Positions 12,175 through 21,697 of a stretch of 64,000 nt of DNA are shown one piece after another; positions within the stretch are counted from its first letter, which is position 1; each line of letters starts with the position of its first letter. This stretch comes from Musa acuminata AAA Group. Taxonomy: Eukaryota; Streptophyta; Magnoliopsida; Zingiberales; Musaceae. The DNA is taken from contig NC_088359.1 of assembly GCF_036884655.1 (NCBI RefSeq), positions 13,993,501 through 14,057,500 on the forward strand, given 5' to 3'. Made by a program: the position numbers and the translations under genes. A model generated the notes under the pieces. The model was given only the letters and a program-made list of their open reading frames with translations, did not search any database and had not been told where the DNA came from.

Positions 12175-13511
12175 TGTTAGGATCAGGGTCGACACTAAAA
12201 GGGGGGGTGAATTAATGCAGCGGATAAAAACATCAACTTCATCAAATCTCTAGTACGTTGAAAACCGATTCCGACGTAAAAGTTGTTTCATAAAGAACTT
12301 TAACTTAAGATCAAAACGGAAGTATAGTTGATGTAAAGCAATGGAGGCAGTTTGCAGATAAGATAAAGAGTAGAATATAAATGCAAACCGAGATTTAGAG
12401 TGGTTCGGTCAATCTTGACCTACATCCACTTTTGGCTTCCTCCTCCGACGAGGTCACCGACATCCACTAGAGGTCTTCCTTCAATAGGCGAAAACCAACT
12501 CCTTCTTACACCCCTCTTCTCCTTTTCATGGGTTTAGGAGACAACTCTTACAAACACTCACACTCCTCTTACAGAATTCTAAACTTAGAGTGGAGGAGGG
12601 AATTTCTAAAGTGATTTCTACAGCGTTTCTTTCCTTTTTTGCTCTTTGTGCTTGTGTGCTTTAACTAGGGATGAAAGGGGTATTTATAGGCTTCAAGTTG
12701 ATTCAACCTTGGAGCCTAAAAACATCTCATCCCGGGTTCCCCAAGCACGGGCGGTACCACCGCCCAATGTCAGTCTGGCTGACACTGCCCTGGGCGGTAC
12801 CACCGCTTGGGGGGCAGTGCTGGGCGGTACCACCGCCTGACACAGTCTCGAAGACTATGCCACAACGGTGAGACACCACCCAGGTCTGGCGGTACCACCG
12901 CTTGGGGGGCAATGCTAGGTGGTAGCACCGCCCAGACTAGCGGTACCATCACCTGACATAGTCTCGAAGACTGTGCCACGATGGTGAGACTCCTTGGGGC
13001 ACTGTTTGGGCTTCTTATTGGGCCCAACATAGTTCTTACATGGGCCTAGCTGGCCCATAATTGGGTTGGCCCAATCCAAGCCCAATTACGTGCTAACTAC
13101 GATTCCTAAGACATATTCTAAGCTAAACAAAGTCTGTAAGTCTATTCTTCCGACGAGCTTCCGGCGATCTTCTGCCGAACTTCCGACGATCTCTTGGCAA
13201 TGTTCCGGTGGACTCCCGGCAAGCTCCTGGACTTCACGACAATCTTCTTGGCGAGTTCCAACGAGCTTCTCTAGCAAGCTCTGAGACTTCTCGGCTGGTT
13301 CCTCTAGAACTTCCAACGAATGTCAAGACTTCCGACGAATTCTCGAACTCCCAACGTGATCGCGTCCTTGACTCCTGGACTTCATTTTGCTCTATGCCTT
13401 ACCATCATAGTTAATCCTGGACATGTAAAATATACTTCGATCTAGACAATTAATACTAAGCATTAATCAAGTTGTCCGGCATATCATTGGTCCCTCAACG
13501 CTTCGTCTGAT
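12175..13511 (-). repeat. 3' LTR of TG1, truncated
   Basis: It starts TGTTAGGATC at 12,175 and carries the standard U5 block, palindromes of the GGTACCACCGCC type (about 12,755-12,955) and the 'cttccgacga'-rich zone. It ends at about 13,511 in 'cgtctgattcttcgg', short of the usual TTCAACA terminus by roughly 200-350 bp, where the fold-back at 13,512-13,560 begins. The left flank TTGAT (12,170-12,174) belongs to the CDPK fragment. Confidence 0.8.
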
Positions 13512-13560
13512 TCTTCGGCGAAAACAAATGATTTCATTAATCATTTGTTTTCGCCGAAGA
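13512..13560. repeat. Perfect inverted repeat (22-bp arms, 5-nt loop) at a TG1 breakpoint
   Basis: The left arm begins TCTTCGGCGAAAAC and the right arm ends GTTTTCGCCGAAGA; the arms are exactly complementary over 22 bases around the loop TCATT. The left arm starts in LTR sequence, and the right arm passes into the AT-rich internal region of TG1, so the fold-back marks the point where the rest of the 3' LTR was lost. Confidence 0.95.
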
Positions 13561-14497
13561 TACAAGATATTAACAAATCTCCTCTTAAATAAATAACGAA
13601 AAGAATTCTTAGAAGATCATGATATAGATAGAATTCATTCAATCTTGTAGGAGAACAAGATATTAATTCATGCATATAAAATGTCTCAATTCATTATGAA
13701 TCATAAAAATTATAATAAAAAAAAATGAATCATATGGATAAATTTCAATAAGAAGATACAAGAACCCATAATAGGAGATCTTGTTTCATAAATGATTTCA
13801 AGTTATAAATTATGAGAAATCAAGATCATGATTTCGATAAAACCTATTAAATTCAAATCATTTTCATAATCCATTAGATTCATAAAAGCATAATATAAAT
13901 GTTTTCATTAATCTCCTTTTTGGAAAAATCTATAAAATCAAAAAAATAATTTTTTCAAGGAGAAACCTTTCCTCTTTTTAGTTGTTTCTATTCATGTGAT
14001 TTATTTCACTCAAGTATGTCTTTTTTCATTTATGCCAATTGAAAATATATATCATCGTTTAAAAATGAAAATGTAAGATTTATTATGACAAAGATCAATA
14101 AGCGACTTTCATTATGGTAAAAATCGATAATCCATAAATCGTAAGATTCATCATGCATAATTTTGAAAGTAAAACTCATTGAGCATGATCATTATGCATT
14201 ACTTCAAATCAAATATGATTTCATTTATTTTCAAAATATTCATATAAGCCAAATAAATCATTAAACATAAAGCATATTCATCAATCATGGTTTCATTGAG
14301 CATAAGGCATTTTCAACCAAAATAATTTTGTTATTAAACATGTAATTTTTATTATCATTTTCAAAATTACTAGCATGATCCTAATTTTTGCTTTTTCATT
14401 ATATTTTTAAACATACAATTTTACAAAAAATAATTTTTTTAAACTAAATAAAAAAAGAAAATGCACCATGAAAAGCATCATGTAATTTCGAAATAAA
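13561..14497 (-). mobile_element. TG1 internal non-coding region
   Basis: This is AT-rich sequence between the gag stop and the 3' LTR, with no reading frame of note. Part of it is the reverse complement of TG2 near 20,440-20,580 (shared phrases such as 'aagaattctta' and 'caagatattaattcatgc'), which confirms it as family sequence. Pol domains that would follow gag in an autonomous Sirevirus are absent. Confidence 0.8.
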
Positions 14498-15435
14498 TTA
14501 AGGGAGTTTCATTACCTCATCGTTGAAAGTCATTAAGGCGTAGTTTGTCACCTCGCTTTTGTTGATTTTCTCCTCGTCTTCGGAGGAGCTTGTTTCGTCC
14601 AAGATTGCTTCATTCTTCTTGCGTTCATAACAAGTAGTTGCGTTCTTTTTAAGTTTATTTTTGTTCTTCAACTTTTGTTTCATTACCTTTTTAACTTTCT
14701 TTGTGAGTTCAAGTTTACCATCACTTGAGCTTATGCTCGAGTGGTCTTCAATTATTCTAAGTACCAAATCCTTCCTGTTCTTTAGAAGGTGGTTTTGTTC
14801 ATCATGTTCATTATGTACATTGTGCACCATTTCATATGTCATCAATGAAGCAATTAGTTCTTCAATTGGTAGGTTGTTTAGGTTTTTAGCCTCTTGTATC
14901 GTAGTTATTTTGAATCCCAATCTTTAGAAAAAGAATGTAAAATCTTGTTTACAAGTTTAAAATCTGAAAAACTTCTACCAAGTACTTTTAAACCATTGAC
15001 GATATCCGTAAAACGGGTGTACATGTCAACAATGGTTTCACTTGGTTTCATATGAAAAAGTTCAAAATCATGCATTAAAAAGTTAATTTTTGAATATTTT
15101 AATCTACTTGTGCCTTCGTGAGTGGTTTCAAGAATATGCCAAATGTCGAAAGCCGTTTCGCACATAGAAACCCAATTAAACTCGTTTTTGTCTAAGGCAC
15201 AAAATAGAGCATTCATAGCTCTAGTATTTAAAGAAAATGTCTTCTTCTCCAAATCATTCCAATGGTTTATTGGAAGTGAAGACATTCGAAAACTGTTTTC
15301 GATAATATTCCATAAATTTAAATCCAACGAAAGCAAGAAAACTCTTATTCGAGTTTTCCAATAAGTGTAGTTCGTCCCATTGAAAAAGGGAGGACGAATG
15401 AGAGAGTGACTCTCTTGAAAGCCGAAAAGAGCCAT
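14498..15435 (-). pseudogene. TG1 gag (Sirevirus-type, one frameshift)
   Basis: The ATG at 15,435 begins MALFGFQESHS, followed by the family signature YTYWKTRIRVFLLS, the UBN2-type gag core (LNLWNIIEN, FDIWHILETTHEG, DMYTRFTDIVNGL) and the acidic Ser/Glu-rich tail (SSSEDEEKINKSE). The frame is open to about 14,905, where a frameshift occurs just after SKDWDSK; a second frame then continues from about 14,920 to the stop at 14,498. No zinc knuckle follows. Gag would form the particle that packages RNA; this copy would give only a truncated protein. Confidence 0.85.
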
Positions 15436-15471
15436 TTCTCTTGGATGTTAAACCAACTGAGAAATTATGAG

Positions 15472-15483
15472 GCTCTGATACCA
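15472..15483 (-). other. Primer-binding site of TG1
   Basis: The minus strand carries TGGTATCAGAGC, a full 12-base match to the initiator-Met tRNA PBS used by plant Copia elements, two bases from the 5' LTR at 15,486. Confidence 0.9.
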
Positions 15484-15485
15484 AT

Positions 15486-16067
15486 TGTTAGGATCAGGGT
15501 CGGCAATAAGAGGGGGGGTGAATTAGTGCAGCGGATAAAACATCAACTTCGTCAAATGTCTCGTACGTTGAAAACCGATTCCGACGTAAAAGCCGTTTCA
15601 TAAAGAACTTTAACTTAAGATCAAAATGCAAGTATAGTTGATGTAAAGCAACGGAGGCAGTTTGCAAATAAGATAAAGAGCAGAATGTAAATGCAAACCA
15701 AGATTTAGAGTGGTTCGATCAATCTTGACCTACATCCACTTTTGGCTTCCTCCTCCAACGAGGTCACCGATGTCTACTAGAGGTCTTCCTTCAATAGGCG
15801 AAGACCAACTCCTACTTACACCCCTCTTCTCCTTTTCACGGGTTTATGACACAACCCTTACAAGCACTCACACACCTCTTACAGAATTCTAAACTTAGAG
15901 TGGATGAGGGAATTTCTAAAGTGATTTCTACAGTGTTTCTTTCCTTTTTTGCACTTTGTGCTTTTGTGCTTTAACTAGGGATGAGAGGGGTATTTATAGG
16001 CTTCAAGTTGATTCAAACTTGGAGCCTATAAACATCTCATCCTAGGTTCTCCGGGCACGGGCAATAC
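15486..16067 (-). repeat. 5' LTR of TG1, cut at 16,067
   Basis: It starts TGTTAGGATC and follows the LTR at 12,175 closely (same order of the U5 block and the TATA region near 16,000). It breaks off where the plus-strand LTR of TG2 begins at 16,068. The remaining upstream half of this LTR is not found beyond TG2, so it was probably lost along with the end of TG2. Confidence 0.8.
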
Positions 16068-18075
16068 TGTTGAATCTCGTATTTTGATGATAAAACCAAT
16101 TGATAATTGTGTTTATGTTTTAATCTGCGTTTTGAGTGATGCAGGATGTCTCGATCAGGATAAGATAATTAAAGTAGGAAAAATCATGTTGTGCTAGAGG
16201 AACATGTCAAAAGATTGGACGTCGAGCCGGTGGATCGGTCGACATATCGATAGAAAGCTTCGGGCCATGGACTTGGGCATCAGGCCAAGAAGAGCGAGTA
16301 TTATGCCAAGGATATCGGAGTTGCTGAGTCAACTGGCCGATTGGCAAATAGGCCACAGGAGAGGACGATGCGCCGAATAATCGGACGAAGCGTCGAGGGA
16401 CCAATGACATGCCGGACAACTTGGTTAATTGCTTAGGATTAATTGTCTCGATCAAAGTTTTATTTTACATGTGCAAGATTAACTACGATGAAAAAAGGAC
16501 ATGCAGCAGGTGTTGCACCGGAGTCAAGACTATGATCACATTGGGAGTTCGAGAGTTCGACGGAAGTCCGGACGATCGTCAGAGGTTCTGCGGGAACAAA
16601 TCCGAGAGGTCCAGGAGCTTACCAAGTGGATCGTCGCAGGTCCAGGAGTTTGCCGGAAGTCCGCCGGAGCATCGCCGAAGGTTCGTCGGATATTCGCCGG
16701 AAGCTCGCCGGAAGAAGCGATTGACGCACCGGAGCAAGTTGCAGTAAATGTCTTAAGAAATATCGTAGTTAGCATGTAGATTAAGTTAGGAATGGGAGGT
16801 GATCCCATTAACTTAATCTATGGGCAATTGGGTCCTTGATAGACCCAAATTGGGCCGAATGGATCAACCCATTCGGACCAGAATTCCTGCCAGGCGGTGG
16901 CACCGCCAGGGTCAGCGGTGGTACCAACCAGGAGATGGTCTCCCAGGAAAGCTAAGTGGTGCAACCGCCCAGGTCAGGCGGTTGCACCGCCTGGGCTCAG
17001 TCTCCGAGCGAGACTAGGCGGTGTAACCGCCCTAGTCAAGCGGTGGCACTGCCTGGGCTCAGTCTCTGAGCGAGACTGGGCGGTGCAACCGCCCCTGTCA
17101 GGCGGTGGCACCACCCAGAGGCTTAGTCTCCGAGCTGCCAGGTGGTTGTACTGCCCCAGTCAGGAGGTAGTACCGCCAAGACCCCGAAAATCTGGGAAAA
17201 GACACTTTTGAGCTCCAAATTCAAACCAGTTTGGGGCCTATATAAACCCCACCCTTTCCTGCATGAAAGGGCAACTAAAGGCACCGAAAATCCAATCTTA
17301 CTCTGTGGTTTTTAGAGTTCAAAAGTGTTGTAAAGGCTAGAAGTTCTCCTCCCTCTTTTCTTCCAAGTTTTGAGCTTTCAAGAGAGGAGAGAAATTATGT
17401 AAGGGTTATCTACTAAGCCCGTCAAAAGGAGTGCAATTGTAAAAGGGTAGTTGGCCTTCGCCTATTGAAGGAAGGCCTCTAGTGGACGTCGGTGACCTCG
17501 TCGGTGGAGGAAGCCAAAAGTGTATATAGGTCAAGATTGACCGAACCACTCTAAATCTCGATTTGTATTTACTTTGAGCATCTTATCTTTACTGCAAACC
17601 TCCTCAGTAGCTTACTGCCTTCTGCTCATTTACGAACGTGTTTCATAGTTAAGTATTTTCCGAATCGGCGTTAAGACCGAAATCGGTTTTATCGTATGAA
17701 CATCATATTTCAGTTTGTACTTACATTCTGATTTCCATCATAACTACAAATTACCTTTATATCTTTGCTTTAACTGCATCTCGCTTGATCACAAGTTAAA
17801 GTGATTTACGAATCGACTTTCATACCGAAATCGCTTTTATCGTGCGAACGTTGTATTCCAGTTTGCTATTACATTCTATTGTCTATCTTATACTGCAAAC
17901 TGCATCTATATATTTGCTTTAACTGCATCTCGCTTGATCATAATTTAAAGTGATTTAGGAATCGAATTTCTTACCAAAATCGCTTTTATCGTATGAATGC
18001 AGTTTTAATCGTCGAAAGTTTTCTGCTGCACTAATTCACCCCCCCCCCCCCCCCTTAGTGCTCTTGATCCTAACA
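16068..18075 (+). repeat. 5' LTR of TG2 (2,008 bp)
   Basis: It begins TGTTGAATC and ends CCTAACA. From left to right it holds a conserved 5' block, the 'cgccggaag' zone (about 16,550-16,730), a palindrome array (about 16,890-17,180), a TATA box near 17,240, the U5 block near 17,455, a ~150 bp unit repeated about 2.3 times (about 17,640-17,990), and a long poly-C tract near 18,040. Confidence 0.9.
17640..17990. repeat. ~150-bp tandem repeat in the U5 of TG2
   Basis: The phrases 'gctttaactgcatctcgctt' and 'gaaatcg.ttttatcgt' recur about 148-150 bp apart. A related duplication is present in the opposite orientation in solo LTR S2 (about 39,480-39,780), so the duplication predates both copies. 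Confidence 0.8.
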
Positions 18076-18077
18076 AT

Positions 18078-18089
18078 TGGTATCAAAGC
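18078..18089 (+). other. Primer-binding site of TG2
   Basis: TGGTATCAAAGC is the initiator-Met PBS with one substitution, two bases after the LTR end. Confidence 0.9.
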
Positions 18090-18125
18090 CCGGTATTTCT
18101 CATTTCGGATTTACACCTGAGAGAA

Positions 18126-19073
18126 ATGGCTCTTCATGGCTTTCAAGAGGGCTTATCGGTTGTTCGTCCACCGTTGTTTAACGGATTGGACTACACTTAT
18201 TGGAAAACTCGAATAAGAGTTTTCTTGATTTCTATGAATTTGGATTTATGGAATATTGTTGAAAACAGTTTTCAACTTCCCTCTAAACCGATGAACGAAT
18301 GGTCGGATTTGGAGAAGAAGAATTTTTCTTTAAACACAAAGGCTATGAATGCCTTATTTTGCGCTTTGGACAAAAATGAGTTCAATCAGATTTCTACGTG
18401 CGAAACGACTTTTGACATTTGGCGAACACTTAAAATCACGCACAAGGGAACTAATAGAGTCAAAGATTCGAAAGTTAACATTTTATTGCATGATTTTGAG
18501 CTTTTTCGAATGCAACCAAGCGAGACTATAGGCGACATGTACACCCGTTTCACGGATGTCGTCAATAATCTAAGAGTTCTTGGTAAATTTTTTTTGAATT
18601 TTGATCTCGTAAGCAAGATCCTAAGATCCCTTCCAAAAAGGTGGGATCCTAAAATAACCGCAATACAAGAGATAAAAAATTTAAATATTTTTCCACTTGA
18701 AGAACTTATCGGCTCATTAATGACATATGAAATGGTGCGTAATGCATATGATGAACATGATGAACAAAACAACCTTCCAAAGAACAGGAAGGATTTGGGA
18801 CATAGAATATTTGAAGACCACTCGAGCATAAGCTCAAGTGATGGTGAACAAAAAGTACAAATGAAATTTAAAAAATTAAAGAAACAAAAATTTAAGAACA
18901 AAAAGAATGGGACTACTTACCTTGAATGCAAGAAGAAGAACACAAAATGGGATGAATCGAGCTCCTCCGAAGACGAGGAGAAAATCAACAAAGATGAGGT
19001 GGCAAACTACGGCTTAACCACATTCAACGATGAGGTAATCGAAACCCCTTTAATTTATTTTGAAATTACTTGA
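18126..19073 (+). CDS. TG2 gag, open reading frame of 315 codons
   Basis: The ATG is the conserved MALHGFQEG start found in the sister copies. In order: the N-terminal motif RPPLFNGLDYTYWKTRIRVF (residues about 15-35); a UBN2-type gag core with LNALFCALDKNEFN-like and DMYTRFTDVVNNL motifs (to about 185); the conserved LPKRWDPK site (intact Trp); EELIGSLMTYEMV; and an acidic, Ser-rich C-terminus (SSSEDEEKINKDEVANY) ending IYFEIT. There is no zinc knuckle, protease or polymerase downstream. It is one of two unbroken gag frames in the window. The element has lost its 3' end, so expression could only come from its own 5' LTR. Confidence 0.88.
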   Translation: MALHGFQEGLSVVRPPLFNGLDYTYWKTRIRVFLISMNLDLWNIVENSFQLPSKPMNEWSDLEKKNFSLNTKAMNALFCALDKNEFNQISTCETTFDIWRTLKITHKGTNRVKDSKVNILLHDFELFRMQPSETIGDMYTRFTDVVNNLRVLGKFFLNFDLVSKILRSLPKRWDPKITAIQEIKNLNIFPLEELIGSLMTYEMVRNAYDEHDEQNNLPKNRKDLGHRIFEDHSSISSSDGEQKVQMKFKKLKKQKFKNKKNGTTYLECKKKNTKWDESSSSEDEEKINKDEVANYGLTTFNDEVIETPLIYFEIT

Positions 19074-20640
19074 TATTTTTCATGATGCATTTTTCTTTTT
19101 TTTGTTTAGAATTAATTTTCTTAAAAATTACATGTTTTATAATGAAAATGTAAAAATTAGGAATCATGCTTATTATTCTAGTAATTTTAAAAATAATCAT
19201 GAAAATTACATGTTTATGATAAACAAAATGATTAAAAATGCCTTATGAAATCATGCTATATATGGTTAAGAAGTAATAATGTGTATCATGTTTGATTAAC
19301 ATTGTTGAATGGTATCATGTTTGATTAACTAATTTCTCGATTTTGATTAAATGAAATCATGTTTGATCTGAAGTAATGCATAATGATGTAATGAAAATAT
19401 TAAATGATTTTGATACCATGATTGACGATTTTATGCATGAGATTTTAAAAGTTATACATGATGATTTGGTCTTGATGGTTTTTGTGACGAAATTCATTTT
19501 TCGATCCTAAACGTTGATGCATGTTTTTATTTGGCATAAAAGAAAAGAACATGCATGTATGAAATAAATCACATGAATTAAAACAACTAAAAAGTGGAAA
19601 GGTTTCTTCTTGAAAATATTATTTTTTTGACTTTATTGATTTTTCAAAAAGGGAAATTAATGAATTTATTTTACCAATCTTGTGAATCTAATGAAAATAA
19701 ACATGATGAATATTTTGAAAATAAATGAGTGTATCATGCATTTGGTCTTAATGATTTCTCTTGAACATACTTTTTGAAATCATACTTGATGATGAATATC
19801 AAGATATTAAAAGTATGTTATCATGGAATCATGCTTGATGATTTATTTTATAAAATTTACCTTTCCATCTTAAATGTTGACACTTGTTTTATTAAAGGTA
19901 AAGGCATGCTTATAAGAAGCAAATCACATGAATAGAAATTTATAAAAATGAAATTTGATCCTCTATCTTATCGACTTTTCAATAAATCTATGCTTGTCAT
20001 ATATGAATTTATTGAATGTGACTTTGAGGACGATTTCGGATTTCACAAATGCTTGATTCATACTTATGACATGAGATATATTTTAAATATAAATCACGTT
20101 CAATGCTTCAATCATGTTAAATATGATAAAATGAGGAGAAATTTTGATCATGTATGGTAGGATATAATTGCTATAATGAGAATTTTACACTATTACATGC
20201 CTTAATAACATGTTGGAAACTATGTGTTTTGGATACAAAAAATTTCCATGATCATGAGCATGTTTTATCTTCATGATTGTGTTTGAAAATCTATAGCAAA
20301 ACCATGTCCGAATGCATAAAAGTGTTAAATTTCATTTTCAAATTTTCTTGATCCTAACAATTCATTTTTGAAAATCTATTGATCGTGATTTGATGATTTA
20401 AATGAGCTTTATCTTGATTTTTCAAAATTTATAAATTGAGATTTCTTATGCTTAAATCAAGATTTTATATGCATGAATTAATATCTTGTTCTCTTACAAG
20501 ATTGAATGAATTCTATCTTTTTCATGATCTCCTAAGAATTCTTTATGTTATTTATTTAAGAGGATATTTGTTAAAATGAATCACGGTTTCTCTTGATTTT
20601 TTGAAATTATAACTTAAAATTCTTCCTGTATTAATATATT
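19074..20640 (+). mobile_element. TG2 internal non-coding region, 3'-truncated
   Basis: The AT-rich family sequence downstream of gag corresponds to the TG1 interior in reverse orientation. It fades out around 20,600-20,640 with no polypurine tract and no 3' LTR. At about 20,346-20,357 an isolated 'cttgatcctaacaatt' matches the LTR end plus PBS spacer; it may be chance or a recombination scar. Confidence 0.7.
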
Positions 20641-21550
20641 TTAAAATTTATCTATAAAATAAATATGATCGATCAATTTGAATTAGTTATTTAAACATTT
20701 TTTTTCATGCCGTCCGCAATTCATGTAATGTTCCCATATTCCTCCAGCTAAAATCCATCCATCTGAATCCTTATCCTTTTTCTTTTTTTTGACAAATAAG
20801 GTTATTGAATTTAATATTTTTCTGTTATCTATATCTGAATTGGTATCTAGTGATTCAAAAATGTATAGGAACATGGAACCCATGGATTTTCTACTATATG
20901 ATTGGATTTTACCATTATGCTGCCTTGTTGTGAGCATCTCGATATAAGAAATCATTATATTTCTTTTTATTATTAGTATTTGTTTTACCTGCTTGCCATG
21001 CTTATATGACTAGTATTATTTATGCTTGCATATCCAAGGCAGCTACATTACAATATTGGGGCTTATATCATATGGGATCTCAAAGTTAGCCCATCCTGTT
21101 TTTGCAACCCTTTCTGAGCAAGGTGCTGTTTCAATGCGATAGATAGTTACACTAATTGATCATGATCTGTGCTGTCAGATATCTACAATATTGGTTTATG
21201 GGTTTGACATCAGAAAGTGTTATCCATCTTCTCTAACAGTGCAAGAAGTCTATGTTAAAGAGGGATAGTTGGTCCAAGTTTGATTTAAGGAGGAAGATAA
21301 CATTTTGATTGTGCAATCCGAGTAAGATGACCATATGGATAGGCAGCATGCCTTTCAATTTATTGGCCTACTCCACTTCAACAAATTCCAAAGTTTTTAA
21401 TCCTTCCATTTAGCTTTAGTTTTTAACTTAATGTTAGATAAGGCCCTATTCTTGACAAAGCTGTGTTGGCCTTCTGCAAGCATTTTCACTATTATTGGCA
21501 TTTCTTTGGTTAAAATCAAATTTCTGCTTAATTATCGTCCCTCGAAGACC
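20641..21550. other. Host intergenic and promoter region upstream of the sugar transporter
   Basis: This region is not visibly repetitive. A minus-strand reading frame at 20,955-20,683 (90 codons, Lys-rich in the middle) was not recognised and has no supporting context. The sequence just before 21,550 should hold the promoter of the STP gene. Confidence 0.5.
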
Positions 21551-21551
21551 T

Positions 21552-21563
21552 CTATATATACAC
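21552..21563 (+). promoter_or_regulatory. Likely TATA box of the STP gene
   Basis: CTATATATACAC lies about 135 bp upstream of the ATG at 21,698, leaving room for a 5' untranslated leader of roughly 100-115 bp. The surrounding sequence is pyrimidine-rich downstream, as is common in plant leaders. Confidence 0.65.
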
Positions 21564-21697
21564 CCTTTTTCTTGTCTCCTTTCAAGTTGGCATCCCCATC
21601 TTCTGTTTTCCTTTTTTCTTCACCTCTTCGGACAATCTTGCACTTGGTCTTTTGTGTAAACCAGGTGCAATATTGCAGCCGAGAGAGGAAGGACAAG

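Noticed and set aside
20346..20357. LTR-end-like phrase in the TG2 interior, considered as a second LTR border
   Set aside because: Only about 16 bases match and no LTR sequence lies on either side.
20683..20955. 90-codon minus-strand reading frame upstream of the STP gene, considered as a gene or an organelle DNA insert
   Set aside because: No recognised domain, Lys-rich low-complexity centre, no neighbouring exon or organelle-like sequence that I could identify.
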